From: Pseudomonadales bacterium
GTDB taxonomy: Bacteria > Pseudomonadota > Gammaproteobacteria > Pseudomonadales > Azotimanducaceae
DNA: 64,000 nucleotides
Direction: 5' to 3'
NCBI GenBank assembly: GCA_017642855.1
Contig: JAEPOO010000001.1
Coordinates: forward strand, 2,392,909-2,456,908
This document shows, one piece after another, positions 19,205 through 27,457 of the stretch; position 1 is the stretch's first letter, and each line of letters opens with the position of its first letter. The notes under the pieces were generated by a model. It did not search any database. It was not told the DNA's origin and saw nothing but the letters and a program-made list of their open reading frames with translations. A program made the translations under genes and the position numbers.

Positions 19205-21265
19205 TCAGGCATGGCTAAACTTTGGATCATTTGCGACCATTTCACTCATCACTAAACGTACGCGATTTGGCAACAATTCTTTCAAGTGGTTCACCGCTCT
19301 TCGAAGCGCTGACGTTGGCGTTCCCGGTTTCGTCACCAGAAGAGTAAGATCAGCTTGTGAAGTCACAAAGTCGGAAGCGATGTTTCTCCCGACTTCACCG
19401 AGATCAAACAAAATCACATCATAGTCCTCAGACAGAACAGCAACCGCTTCTCGAACTTGCGCAAGGGACATCTGTTCCTCCTTTAGCCCATCGCGTGAAC
19501 CGGCCTCCATGCAATCTGGTCCGTGTAAGTCCGTTCTTATTGTTTTCTCTCCATTGATAACACACTCTCTCCAACCCGCGAGTCCAGAGGTTGCAACGTC
19601 CCTGGAGTTAGTTTCAACTCGAAGTGTTTTCAAACCTGCTGTTGAAAAGCTCGCTGCCAGTTGCCGCGCTAACACAGCGCTTTGGACACCTGACGAATCC
19701 GATAAGACGCCCATAACCCGCGCTTTTCGCGACTTGTCGAATAGAGGGATATCTGACAGTTGTATATTGTTCCTGAGTCGGTAAACGTTGATATCAACTG
19801 CCCCGCTAATCGTTTCGTCATCCAGTGATTTGAGCTGCCCGATGAGCGGCGAGTCCAAATCGAAGTTCCTGAGATCGTCGGTAAACCTGACTCGGGGTGA
19901 GATTATGTTCTTCAAAAGAAAGCAGGTCACAATGGCAGCGAAACCGACGACAAATCCAAATAGCCCCATGAGCCTGCTTCGATCCTGAACGGGCTGAAGT
20001 GGCAAAGGAGCGCGAGATACAAGCTCTACGGAGCCAGGAACATCTAACCTGCTCTCCAGCTTCACTCGCTCCAAACCACGCTGCGTCTCATCAAGCAGCT
20101 CTCGCAACATCGCTGCTTCCTTTTCCAGCGTCTGTAATCTGATTGTCTTTGCGTGAAGGTCTTTGGCTTCAGCTTCAAGCGCCTGTCTCTGCGGCTCGAG
20201 GTTGATCAACTTGTCCCTGATTTCTCCTATCCTGTCCTGCCTGGAAGCTGCGTCTGCCGGTATTTCACCGCTCATTTTGAGTGTCTTAATCTGCTGTCGT
20301 CGAGCCTCCATCGCGTCCTCAAGAATTCTGATGGACGCCTTCATTTCAATGACCTTTTTACTCATAGGCTGATAACGAAGTTCTAGCACCGCCAACTCGC
20401 TAAGTTTCTTACTATGTTCGAAAAGCATAAGATCAAGCGCATGGTCTTCTACCAATTCTTTGAGCAACACATCATCCGCGATACCAGTACCCGTCGCGGA
20501 ACCAAAGGTTTCCAACTCGAGAACCATTCTGTTCAGCTCATCGATGCTCCTGGTCGAGTTCTGTAGCATTTCCAGTTTATCGTCGTGTGCCTTTACAACC
20601 GATTCGAGGCCATATTCACCACCAAGCGCCAGTATCTCCTCGTTTTTAAGAAACAAGCGTTTTGACAGTTCTTGCTCCCTGTTTGTGAGCTCTCGCAATC
20701 GGTAGCTGCCCCGCTCTTTAACCTGTGCCCTTTGAGCCTGCAAATAGGTGTCCAAGAGTGTATTCGCATACAACACTGCCCGCTCAGCCTTATCAGAGGT
20801 TGCAGTGATTTTGATCACACTTTTGGACTCGGAAACACTGATCTGGCGACTAAGTCCAATCGGGCTCACACCATTGTCTGGGTCTAGAATATTTATCGCT
20901 TCCGCTGTACTACCTATCAGACCGGGGCTGGACAGCATGCCAACCTGAGCTTTCACAAATGCATCAAATGTCCTTGAGGCCATCGAATTACCTTCGTACA
21001 TGATAAAAGGTTGTGTCGCAGCAATACGGATGATCGCCTGGCTCTCGTACTTTGACGTTGTCATGAGAAAAAGCAGTGCCCCGATAAGAGTGCCTAACAA
21101 CGTTCCTGTAAAGAGAAGGCGAAGCAGTTGCCCCCTCAATGTTCTGAAAAGCCATCCAATGATATCCGGGCCAGCTTGCTCTTTTTCTAGAAAACCGGCG
21201 ACTTGATTGACCGGCGCTTCACCATAGGCAAGGTCTTGATCAACGCTGATGGTTTGATTGCTCAT
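19205..21265 (-). CDS. Wzc/GumC-like chain-length co-polymerase with degenerate kinase domain
   Basis: Inner-membrane polysaccharide co-polymerase of 686 residues. It has a Wzz domain with a first helix near residue 45 (LRLLFTGTLLGTLIGALLFL), long periplasmic coiled coils, a second helix near 430 (LMGLFGFVVGFAAIVTCFLL), and a C-terminal P-loop-like domain. In that domain the Walker A region reads VLSDSSGVQSAVLARQ, with no GK[ST]; the Walker A' region is VILFDLG. No terminal Tyr cluster is present (it ends ANDPKFSHA). It is therefore expected to lack tyrosine kinase activity. Last gene of the minus-strand EPS operon; its ATG overlaps the preceding GT2 stop by 4 bp. Confidence 0.88.
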   Translation of the reverse strand: MSNQTISVDQDLAYGEAPVNQVAGFLEKEQAGPDIIGWLFRTLRGQLLRLLFTGTLLGTLIGALLFLMTTSKYESQAIIRIAATQPFIMYEGNSMASRTFDAFVKAQVGMLSSPGLIGSTAEAINILDPDNGVSPIGLSRQISVSESKSVIKITATSDKAERAVLYANTLLDTYLQAQRAQVKERGSYRLRELTNREQELSKRLFLKNEEILALGGEYGLESVVKAHDDKLEMLQNSTRSIDELNRMVLELETFGSATGTGIADDVLLKELVEDHALDLMLFEHSKKLSELAVLELRYQPMSKKVIEMKASIRILEDAMEARRQQIKTLKMSGEIPADAASRQDRIGEIRDKLINLEPQRQALEAEAKDLHAKTIRLQTLEKEAAMLRELLDETQRGLERVKLESRLDVPGSVELVSRAPLPLQPVQDRSRLMGLFGFVVGFAAIVTCFLLKNIISPRVRFTDDLRNFDLDSPLIGQLKSLDDETISGAVDINVYRLRNNIQLSDIPLFDKSRKARVMGVLSDSSGVQSAVLARQLAASFSTAGLKTLRVETNSRDVATSGLAGWRECVINGEKTIRTDLHGPDCMEAGSRDGLKEEQMSLAQVREAVAVLSEDYDVILFDLGEVGRNIASDFVTSQADLTLLVTKPGTPTSALRRAVNHLKELLPNRVRLVMSEMVANDPKFSHA

Positions 21266-22113
21266 ATCGCCTCACGACTCGAGTCATCTCTTTCCCACAC
21301 ACCGTCTCCGCACGACCTGTCGGGTGCAATAATTAGGCGAATATAGGCGCTGATTAAAATGTAGATTGGCAGGGCCGCCCATGTGGAAGGTCGACTCATA
21401 ACCCGCCTCAACAACTTACCCACTCGACAGCAAAAAGAGCCGTCACTATTCATGTACCCCATCTGATCCAGCTCAACAGAACCTCGTATCGCTCGTGTTC
21501 TGATATTGATAAGTCCTTCTAGCGTTCTAGGTGCAACCATCGTAAACGAACAGTGATCAACATAAGCCCGATCTGATGGCGAGAATTTTCTCCGAACCAT
21601 TTCATCGTCATTCGTCACCTTCGGGAACGGCGAAATTCGCGAATGGCCATCGCGCGATACCGCAAACAACCCGCCAAACTTTCCTCCATCAAAGTAAGCG
21701 TTTTGCTTCCAAACTTTGTAGAACGCGCGCACTGGGATATTCGAATGAGTATCATCGATATCCATCCTTCCGCAGGAAACGAGCGCTTCGCCACGCACAA
21801 GCGGCTCAATAAGACACCGAAGGCTTTGTGCAGTTACCGATAGGTCAGCATCTAGATAGATTCTTGGAAAGTGCTGGGCTTCTTTGTCTGCGGAATTCAA
21901 AGCGACTACTTTAGACGCAACCTCAGATTCCAGAACTCGCACCAATGGGAAAAGACTTCTGACAATGCTGGCTGTCTGATCAGTACAACCATTACAGGCC
22001 ACAATGACCTCAAATTCGCCGGGCTCGGCGGAGCTGAAGATACTTCGCAGACAACGTTCAATAACCCTACCTTCGTTGTAAGCAGGAATAACGATGCTTG
22101 CTTTTGTCTGCAT
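21262..22113 (-). CDS. Family 2 glycosyltransferase
   Basis: GT-A fold sugar transferase, 283 residues. It begins SIVIPAYNEGRVIERCL and has VIVACNGCTDQT and the DxD-like ARIYLDADLSVT region (read as RIYLDADLSV). A C-terminal hydrophobic segment (TWAALPIYILISAYIRLI) may anchor it to the inner membrane. AAGG precedes the ATG by 9 nt. It lies between the PssE-like gene and the co-polymerase gene. Confidence 0.88.
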   Translation of the reverse strand: MQTKASIVIPAYNEGRVIERCLRSIFSSAEPGEFEVIVACNGCTDQTASIVRSLFPLVRVLESEVASKVVALNSADKEAQHFPRIYLDADLSVTAQSLRCLIEPLVRGEALVSCGRMDIDDTHSNIPVRAFYKVWKQNAYFDGGKFGGLFAVSRDGHSRISPFPKVTNDDEMVRRKFSPSDRAYVDHCSFTMVAPRTLEGLINIRTRAIRGSVELDQMGYMNSDGSFCCRVGKLLRRVMSRPSTWAALPIYILISAYIRLIIAPDRSCGDGVWERDDSSREAI

Positions 22114-22124
22114 CCTGTTGGGCC

Positions 22125-22628
22125 TTATCTGTCAGACGCCAAGCGGACCTTATCACTACTGATAAAGTCCGAAATAGATGTCACAAGAGCAGCTCGTGCA
22201 GTCGGCGCAGTATTCAATTCAGTCTTGGTGTGATCCAAGGCTTCTCGAATTGCATTCCCAAGATCATGCTCACTCTCCGCAACAAAGACATTATTCAACT
22301 CTTTGAGCTTGCTGACGGTCGCAAGCTGGTGATCGTTTCGATGTTCACCAAATCTCGCCAAACGAGGCATCACTACGATGGGCTTGGACATCTCCATCGC
22401 CGTGATAATCGAACCAATACCAGCATGTGAAACGAGAAGATCTGCCTGACTAACCCGCCGATCAAACTCCTTCACGCCAAGAAATTTCATGCTGTCAATA
22501 TTCATCGGCTTATAAACGCCATTCCCACTCTGCGCAAAAACGTCGTGATTTGACTCATGCGCCCATTGGTCCATAGATCGGATAAGTCTGTCGAAAGGCA
22601 ATTGGGTTCCTACTGTTACGAAAATCAT
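22125..22628 (-). CDS. PssE/Alg13-like glycosyltransferase subunit
   Basis: C-terminal half of a split GT28-type enzyme, 167 residues. It begins MIFVTVGTQLPFDRLI and contains ADLLVSHAGIGSIITAMEMSKP, the nucleotide-sugar binding block of Alg13/PssE. In rhizobia PssD and PssE together add glucuronic acid to the lipid-linked acceptor; by analogy a uronic acid may be present here, which is inference. The partner gene lies 26 bp upstream. Confidence 0.88.
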   Translation of the reverse strand: MIFVTVGTQLPFDRLIRSMDQWAHESNHDVFAQSGNGVYKPMNIDSMKFLGVKEFDRRVSQADLLVSHAGIGSIITAMEMSKPIVVMPRLARFGEHRNDHQLATVSKLKELNNVFVAESEHDLGNAIREALDHTKTELNTAPTARAALVTSISDFISSDKVRLASDR

Positions 22629-22654
22629 TTGGCTGTTTCCTATTGGTCAAAACG

Positions 22655-23131
22655 TTAAAGAACAGATCCGCGATACTCGATTGAATCCTCGACTGAGAGT
22701 GCCTGCCATTGAGTAAGCATCACATCGGCATGAGAGACAGCAAGTTCGCCGGAAAGAGAAAGCTTCTCCGCGTTCGCTATCGAATCGATAAACATGGTTT
22801 TCGCTCCGACAATTTTGGCAAATCGGATAGCGAGGTACCCATGAGCCGCACCAGTCGTGATAACAACGTCTGGTCTAATCTTCAGAACGACAAACAAAAT
22901 TTTCAGAGCCGCAATAATGAGATTGAATTTGGTTTCTCGATTGGCTTCCGGTACCGCGTAAAACACACAAGGACTCACCGCACTTTCGTACTCAGGATCC
23001 ACCGATAGATAAGTACACTGGGTGTCTACAAATGCTTCTCTCAATCGAAGCAGCTGAACCCAATGACCACCACCGGAAGCAACCGCTAATACCTTTTTTA
23101 CATTTGGCGAGCTGACTCGGAGATCATTCAT
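22655..23131 (-). CDS. PssD/Alg14-like glycosyltransferase subunit
   Basis: N-terminal, membrane-associated half of the split enzyme. From the ATG at 23131 it has 158 residues, the normal PssD size; a longer frame back to 23260 would put the start upstream of the sigma-54 promoter and is rejected. It shows VKKVLAVASGGGHWVQLLRL, a hydrophobic helix (IIAALKILFVVLKI) and PDVVITTGAAHGYLAIRFAK. First gene of the minus-strand operon. Confidence 0.88.
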   Translation of the reverse strand: MNDLRVSSPNVKKVLAVASGGGHWVQLLRLREAFVDTQCTYLSVDPEYESAVSPCVFYAVPEANRETKFNLIIAALKILFVVLKIRPDVVITTGAAHGYLAIRFAKIVGAKTMFIDSIANAEKLSLSGELAVSHADVMLTQWQALSVEDSIEYRGSVL

Positions 23132-23164
23132 TTTGCATGCTCCACTAAACACGAGCATGCAGGA

Positions 23165-23179
23165 GCAAACGATGTGCCA
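23165..23179 (-). promoter_or_regulatory. Sigma-54 promoter of pssD-pssE-GT2-wzc operon
   Basis: Minus-strand TGGCACA-TCGT-TTGC matches the sigma-54 consensus TGGCACG-N4-TTGC with GG and GC in exact spacing. The predicted start near 23153 gives a leader of about 22 nt before the ATG at 23131. Confidence 0.85.
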
Positions 23180-23288
23180 ACTGAAGAGCTGACCATGAAA
23201 GAATGTGCGCAGCCCTTTAGAAAAGTAACGAAGAAGAACTTGAACAAATTTGCAAATCAAAAACAGAGCGGCTGAGACTCAAAAATAG

Positions 23289-23301
23289 TCGCAGATTGCA
23301 A
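23289..23301. promoter_or_regulatory. LuxO-box-like palindrome (activator site)
   Basis: TCGCA-GAT-TGCAA, nested in a wider inverted repeat GTCGCA (23288-23293) / TGCGAC (23302-23307). It lies about 130 bp upstream of the -12 element of the minus-strand sigma-54 promoter, a usual distance for an enhancer. Confidence 0.6.
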
Positions 23302-23331
23302 TGCGACTCAGTCAACGAATTTCGAGACTGC

Positions 23332-23361
23332 AAAAAAAGCCTCCGGTTCGGAGGCTTTTTT
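23332..23361 (-). terminator. Rho-independent terminator, probably bidirectional
   Basis: GCCTCCG-GTT-CGGAGGC stem flanked by A-run and T-run on both sides. It lies 20 bp after the GT2 gene at 23383-24459 and would separate it from the downstream minus-strand operon, consistent with that operon having its own promoter. Confidence 0.92.
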
Positions 23362-23382
23362 CGCACTGAAACGATTTGGTCA

Positions 23383-24459
23383 TCAATTCGTGAAAGAGTC
23401 CCTTACTGAACAGGAAGTCGCCTTCCCATCATCTCCTGAAAACACATATTCGAGCTTTCGATTCATGTGAACCTGGGGCATGTTCCAGTGTTTTCGATCT
23501 CGCCAAACAATCGACCAGTGCATGAAATCTTCCGTATGAGCTTGGTCAAGTGAGCTGAGGGTTTTATGCACCACAAGGCGCAGTAATACATGGATACAGA
23601 GCACAAGAGAGGCATAGGCGGAAGCAATTTTGCTGAAATTTTTCTCGAAATAGAGCCGTTTGCCTCGAAACAATTTAATGGTCTTATGAGGTTTCGACCG
23701 CTCGGATGCCCCACCGATGTGTAAGACTCTGGCATGGGGATAGAATACGCGCGCTATGCCTTTTTTATGAGCCCGAAAGCAAAGGTCAGTTTCCTCGCTG
23801 TACATAAAATAGTCCACGTCGAACCCATCCAGCTCTCGCCAGACTGACTTCTTCAACATCAAAAAGCATCCTGTAATCACTCCGACGTGTCTCACGCTGT
23901 CTCTATCCCACTCGGGCATTTCTTCCGGATTCAAGAGTCGAGAGTGTCTAGCCATGCTAGATAAACCCAGTGCTCTCATCGTCAAACCCCACAAACTCGG
24001 TGCCGCCCAGCAGCTCCTGAAATCAACCAGGCCATTCGGTTTCATTGACGAGCCGCCATAAATAGCGCGATCTTCGGCGGTCACCGCGTAATGGAACAGT
24101 TTCGTAATACCTTTATCCAGCACCTGGGTGTCGGGATTCAGGAGAAGAACCCAGTTACCGAGAGCAGCTTCTACGGCTACGTTGTTCGCAGCAGCGAATC
24201 CTACATTAGTATCCGAAAGAATAACTCTTACTTCCGGAAACAATCGTTCGACCGCCTCCGCACTGCCATCGTCAGACGCATTGTCGAATAGAAGAACTTC
24301 GAACTGCATTTGCGGTTCGCTCCCATAAATGGACGAGAGGCATTCACAAGTCAGCTGTCTGGTGTTGAAGCTGACGATCACGATCGAAAGGTCGACGGGC
24401 CGCTGAGGCGAACCAACTCCCGCCGCTAGAGACATCAGGGCTGAGCTTTCTGCGTTCAT
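23383..24459 (-). CDS. Family 2 glycosyltransferase, rhamnosyltransferase-like
   Basis: GT2 enzyme of 358 residues. It has DLSIVIVSFNTRQLTCECL, LLFDNASDDGSAEAV, GFAAANNVA, VLLLNPDTQV and the C-terminal EETDLCFRAHKKG, the pattern of rhamnosyl/N-acetylglucosaminyl transferases in O-antigen clusters. AAGGAG lies 7 nt before the ATG at 24459 but only 1 nt before the ATG at 24465, so 24459 is chosen. It is a single-gene unit with its own sigma-54 promoter and terminator. Confidence 0.88.
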   Translation of the reverse strand: MNAESSALMSLAAGVGSPQRPVDLSIVIVSFNTRQLTCECLSSIYGSEPQMQFEVLLFDNASDDGSAEAVERLFPEVRVILSDTNVGFAAANNVAVEAALGNWVLLLNPDTQVLDKGITKLFHYAVTAEDRAIYGGSSMKPNGLVDFRSCWAAPSLWGLTMRALGLSSMARHSRLLNPEEMPEWDRDSVRHVGVITGCFLMLKKSVWRELDGFDVDYFMYSEETDLCFRAHKKGIARVFYPHARVLHIGGASERSKPHKTIKLFRGKRLYFEKNFSKIASAYASLVLCIHVLLRLVVHKTLSSLDQAHTEDFMHWSIVWRDRKHWNMPQVHMNRKLEYVFSGDDGKATSCSVRDSFTN

Positions 24460-24511
24460 TGGCATTCTCCTTTGGGTTTCTAAACGAAAGCGCTTACACC
24501 AAAACCTAAAA

Positions 24512-24526
24512 GCAATTTACGGGCCA
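24512..24526 (-). promoter_or_regulatory. Sigma-54 promoter of GT2 gene
   Basis: Minus-strand TGGCCCG-TAAA-TTGC, one mismatch from consensus with GG/GC spacing exact. Predicted start near 24500, about 40 nt before the GT2 ATG. Confidence 0.8.
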
Positions 24527-24569
24527 GGCATTAGTCATGCCCTTTTCCATCCGCTTTCTCAATCTGCAA

Positions 24570-24582
24570 TTGCAAGCTGCGA
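24570..24582. promoter_or_regulatory. LuxO-box-like palindrome between divergent sigma-54 promoters
   Basis: TTGCA-AGC-TGCGA. It lies about 60 bp from the -12 of the minus promoter and about 100 bp from that of the plus promoter, so one bound activator could serve both. TGCAATTGCA overlaps its left side. Confidence 0.55.
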
Positions 24583-24667
24583 CCTAACAGGTCACTCATA
24601 TTTCAGAATGCAAATCCGAAACGAAAGCCGGGCCGATAGCGCAAGGTTCTGAAGTGTCTTCGTCGGT

Positions 24668-24682
24668 TGGCACGAGGTATGC
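24668..24682 (+). promoter_or_regulatory. Sigma-54 promoter of ATP-grasp/wzx/wzy operon
   Basis: TGGCACG-AGGT-ATGC matches the consensus at all fixed positions except one T in the -12 box. Predicted start near 24694, about 30 nt before the ATG at 24725. Confidence 0.82.
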
Positions 24683-24724
24683 AATACGCACAGGCAACAC
24701 GAAATTCTGATCAGGACAGCGTGA

Positions 24725-25993
24725 ATGACCACGAATCCTCAGAGGCTACCCACAATCGCCACAAACAAGGGAAAAATACCTGCTGTCGTAGGCTGGCTGG
24801 ACAATGGCGTAGGACCCAGTCTCTGCCGCGCACTATTCAAGCATGGCGTGCCCATCGTCGCTCTGGTTCGAAATAAAAACAACGTGGAGTGCAAGACACG
24901 GTATGTAAAACACGTTATCGAGGTTCCCGAAGGCGATGCAGGGATTATTGACGCCCTTAACGCTAACTCGAATTTGTTCCCCGAGGGTGCCGTGTTCTGC
25001 CCGACGAACGATGCACTCGCACACATCATCAATTCGCAACAGAAACGCCTGTCCTCGACCTACAAAATCGGATCGCCCGATCCTGCCACTCTGGCCTTGT
25101 TGGGCGACAAGTCGAAAGTTAATGATCTTTTGGCCCGCGCCAAGATTCTCCATCCGAAAACCTGTTCCATTTGTTCAAAGAACGAAATCCCTGCCATTGT
25201 GGAAGGTTGTCGATATCCGGTGATCGTCAAACCCTCAGTAAAATCCACTGAGTGGTGGGACGCGCTTCACAAAAAGGCGATCCGTGCCGAATCTCCTGAG
25301 TCGCTCATCCGAATTCTGAACAGATGCCTAGAATTAGCCCCCAGCCTCATCGTTCAGGAATGGATTGATGGACCTGACTCAAATATGTACTCGTTTTACT
25401 CCTACGTCGGGAAGAACGGCAATCTTTTAGCTGGACTGACCTGCCAAAAACTCAGGCAAGCGCCCGCAGCAACCGGCGTAGGTTCTATCGCCATGCAGTG
25501 TGAAGAACCTCGCGTCTCTGAACCTTCATTAAGACTGATTCAAGAATCAGGCTTTAGAGGCTTAAGCAGCATGCAGTTCAAGCGACGTGAAGGCACACAG
25601 GACTATTATTTCATCGAAGCTAACGTGGGTCGTCCTGGCCTCAATACACCTGTCGCTGAAGCCTGCGGTGTGGAACTTCAGTACACCATGTATTGCGATT
25701 GCGCCGACCTACCTCTGCCGACTGATCGTTACGTTCGATTTCCCGGCGCTAAAGCCGTCGTCTGGAAGCTGGATTTAAACAGATCACTCGAAGGAATTTT
25801 GAGTGGCGAGATCAGTGTGCTCGATTGGCTTAGCACCTTGACGGGTCGAGTCCGATCAATCGACATTCACCTCGACGACCCTAAAGTTCTTTCGGTGAGA
25901 CTCATCCGAAGTGTCAAGAAAAACACTCGAAAAATGGCAGCGAGGCTACTAGATCGCAACAACACCCGTACACGGAAAGCAACCAAAGCCTAG
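24725..25993 (+). CDS. ATP-grasp ligase of the EPS cluster (first)
   Basis: Protein of 422 residues with an ATP-grasp fold, the superfamily that joins a carboxylate to an amine or thiol through an acyl phosphate. The N-terminal Rossmann-like part starts AVVGWLDNGVGPSLCRAL; the ATP-binding core has CRYPVIVKPSV and IVQEWIDGPDSNMYSF; the metal-binding strand is YYFIEANVGRPG. Substrates cannot be read. In an EPS operon it may attach an amino acid or similar group to a sugar acid; this is inference. AGGA precedes the ATG by about 9 nt. Confidence 0.78.
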   Translation: MTTNPQRLPTIATNKGKIPAVVGWLDNGVGPSLCRALFKHGVPIVALVRNKNNVECKTRYVKHVIEVPEGDAGIIDALNANSNLFPEGAVFCPTNDALAHIINSQQKRLSSTYKIGSPDPATLALLGDKSKVNDLLARAKILHPKTCSICSKNEIPAIVEGCRYPVIVKPSVKSTEWWDALHKKAIRAESPESLIRILNRCLELAPSLIVQEWIDGPDSNMYSFYSYVGKNGNLLAGLTCQKLRQAPAATGVGSIAMQCEEPRVSEPSLRLIQESGFRGLSSMQFKRREGTQDYYFIEANVGRPGLNTPVAEACGVELQYTMYCDCADLPLPTDRYVRFPGAKAVVWKLDLNRSLEGILSGEISVLDWLSTLTGRVRSIDIHLDDPKVLSVRLIRSVKKNTRKMAARLLDRNNTRTRKATKA

Positions 25994-26011
25994 TGCTAGG
26001 TGAACAGATTT

Positions 26012-27451
26012 ATGGACAAACAGGCAAGGGGTCAGCCAAAAATCCAACGTTTCATCCAGGGCGGCACCTTGCTCAGTTTTGGATTCGCGTTGGTTTCGGG
26101 TTGCACACTGATTAGAAGCATCTTTATTGCTCGTGGCATCTCGGTGGAAGACTATGGAATAGCTTCTGCACTTTTGGCCGTTCTTGCGCTTATAAGGATG
26201 ACTACTGCGGTAGCTGCTGACAAACAGATCCTTCAGGATAAAGATGGCGGAAGCCCGACGTTTTTGAGCGGCGCACATTCCATAGCAGTTGCAAAAGGGT
26301 CACTCTGTGCGCTCTTTGTGTACCTTGCGGCGGAACCAGCAACGCTATTTTTTGATCAGCCGGCGCTGTTACCTGCATTCCAACTGGTTGCATTTGCACC
26401 CTTGATCGCTGGATTCTGTCACTACGACTACCGGGCCTTTCAAAGAGACGGTAATCACCGCGGTGTGGTGGCAGTCACCGCCGGCCCAGAGATTATTGTC
26501 ACCCTTCTCGTGATACCCGTGTTAGTAATCCTCCAGGACTATCGAGTCATGATTTTTGTCTGTCTTGGATTACCTATCGCGAAGCTCGTCGTGTCTCATC
26601 TGGTGTCCAAAAGAAGCTATCGGCTTACTGTTAACCCTAGGCTCATGCTAAAGATGCTTAAATTCGCGTGGCCTCTCATGCTCAGCGGTCTAATGCTTTT
26701 CGGTATTTTCCAAGGCGATAAGTTCATCGTGGGCCACTACTTCAATGTCTTTGTGCTTGGCTACTATTCGCTCGCACTTACGCTCTTTCTTTTGCCCGGG
26801 CAGATTCTCCATCGAATCTACAATTCACTGATCTTGACGCAAATCTCGCAGGCCTACCGAGGAAGCAACTCCGTTAAAGATATCGAGAACCTACTGTGGG
26901 GATCACTATTGATTCTCGCTGGCGGATACATCTATTTCTGCATGAGCTTCGGTGCGACAATCCTGACTCTGGTGTTCGGTGAAAAGTATGCGGCGGCGTC
27001 AGCCGTCATACCGTGGATCGTGTGCATGGTCGCTATTCGCATCATCAGAATCGCACCATCCATTTTGGCCCTGGCGCTCGCACAAACAAAATGTGAACTC
27101 TATGCAAATATCGCACGGAGCGTCGCAATACCCATCGCCATCTTCAGCGTGATCTCGGGTTTTGGTCTGGAGAGCGTGGCTGCAGCAGGTGTTTTCGGTG
27201 AAGCCATGGCACTGATCGTGGGCTGGCGAGCACTCAAGTTCGACAAAGCAAAACAACCATCTTTACGCAGTACTTTACCCATCGCAGGTCTGTTTTTTGC
27301 CGCGCTGGTTTTAAGCACCATTTCAGTTACCGCATCGCAGTCCGATGCTATTTTCTTTGCGACCAACATCTTATCCGTCTGCATCATTCTGTTGATGTGC
27401 TTCATGTACCGCCAACAAGTCCATAACTATATGGTCAATATCAGGAGCTGA
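26012..27451 (+). CDS. Wzx-like polysaccharide flippase
   Basis: MATE/MOP-type membrane protein that flips undecaprenyl-linked repeat units. From the ATG at 26012 it has 479 residues and about 12-14 hydrophobic segments, starting with FIQGGTLLSFGFALVSG and the family-like SIFIARGISVEDYGIASALLA. AGGTGA lies 8 nt before this ATG; a GTG at 26000 would add four residues but has no spacing to a Shine-Dalgarno. It sits between the two ATP-grasp genes. Confidence 0.85.
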   Translation: MDKQARGQPKIQRFIQGGTLLSFGFALVSGCTLIRSIFIARGISVEDYGIASALLAVLALIRMTTAVAADKQILQDKDGGSPTFLSGAHSIAVAKGSLCALFVYLAAEPATLFFDQPALLPAFQLVAFAPLIAGFCHYDYRAFQRDGNHRGVVAVTAGPEIIVTLLVIPVLVILQDYRVMIFVCLGLPIAKLVVSHLVSKRSYRLTVNPRLMLKMLKFAWPLMLSGLMLFGIFQGDKFIVGHYFNVFVLGYYSLALTLFLLPGQILHRIYNSLILTQISQAYRGSNSVKDIENLLWGSLLILAGGYIYFCMSFGATILTLVFGEKYAAASAVIPWIVCMVAIRIIRIAPSILALALAQTKCELYANIARSVAIPIAIFSVISGFGLESVAAAGVFGEAMALIVGWRALKFDKAKQPSLRSTLPIAGLFFAALVLSTISVTASQSDAIFFATNILSVCIILLMCFMYRQQVHNYMVNIRS

Positions 27452-27457
27452 CCTCCA

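Noticed and set aside
23132..23260. Longer N-terminus for the PssD-like protein
   Set aside because: It would begin upstream of the sigma-54 promoter at 23165-23179 and add a stretch not found in Alg14/PssD proteins.
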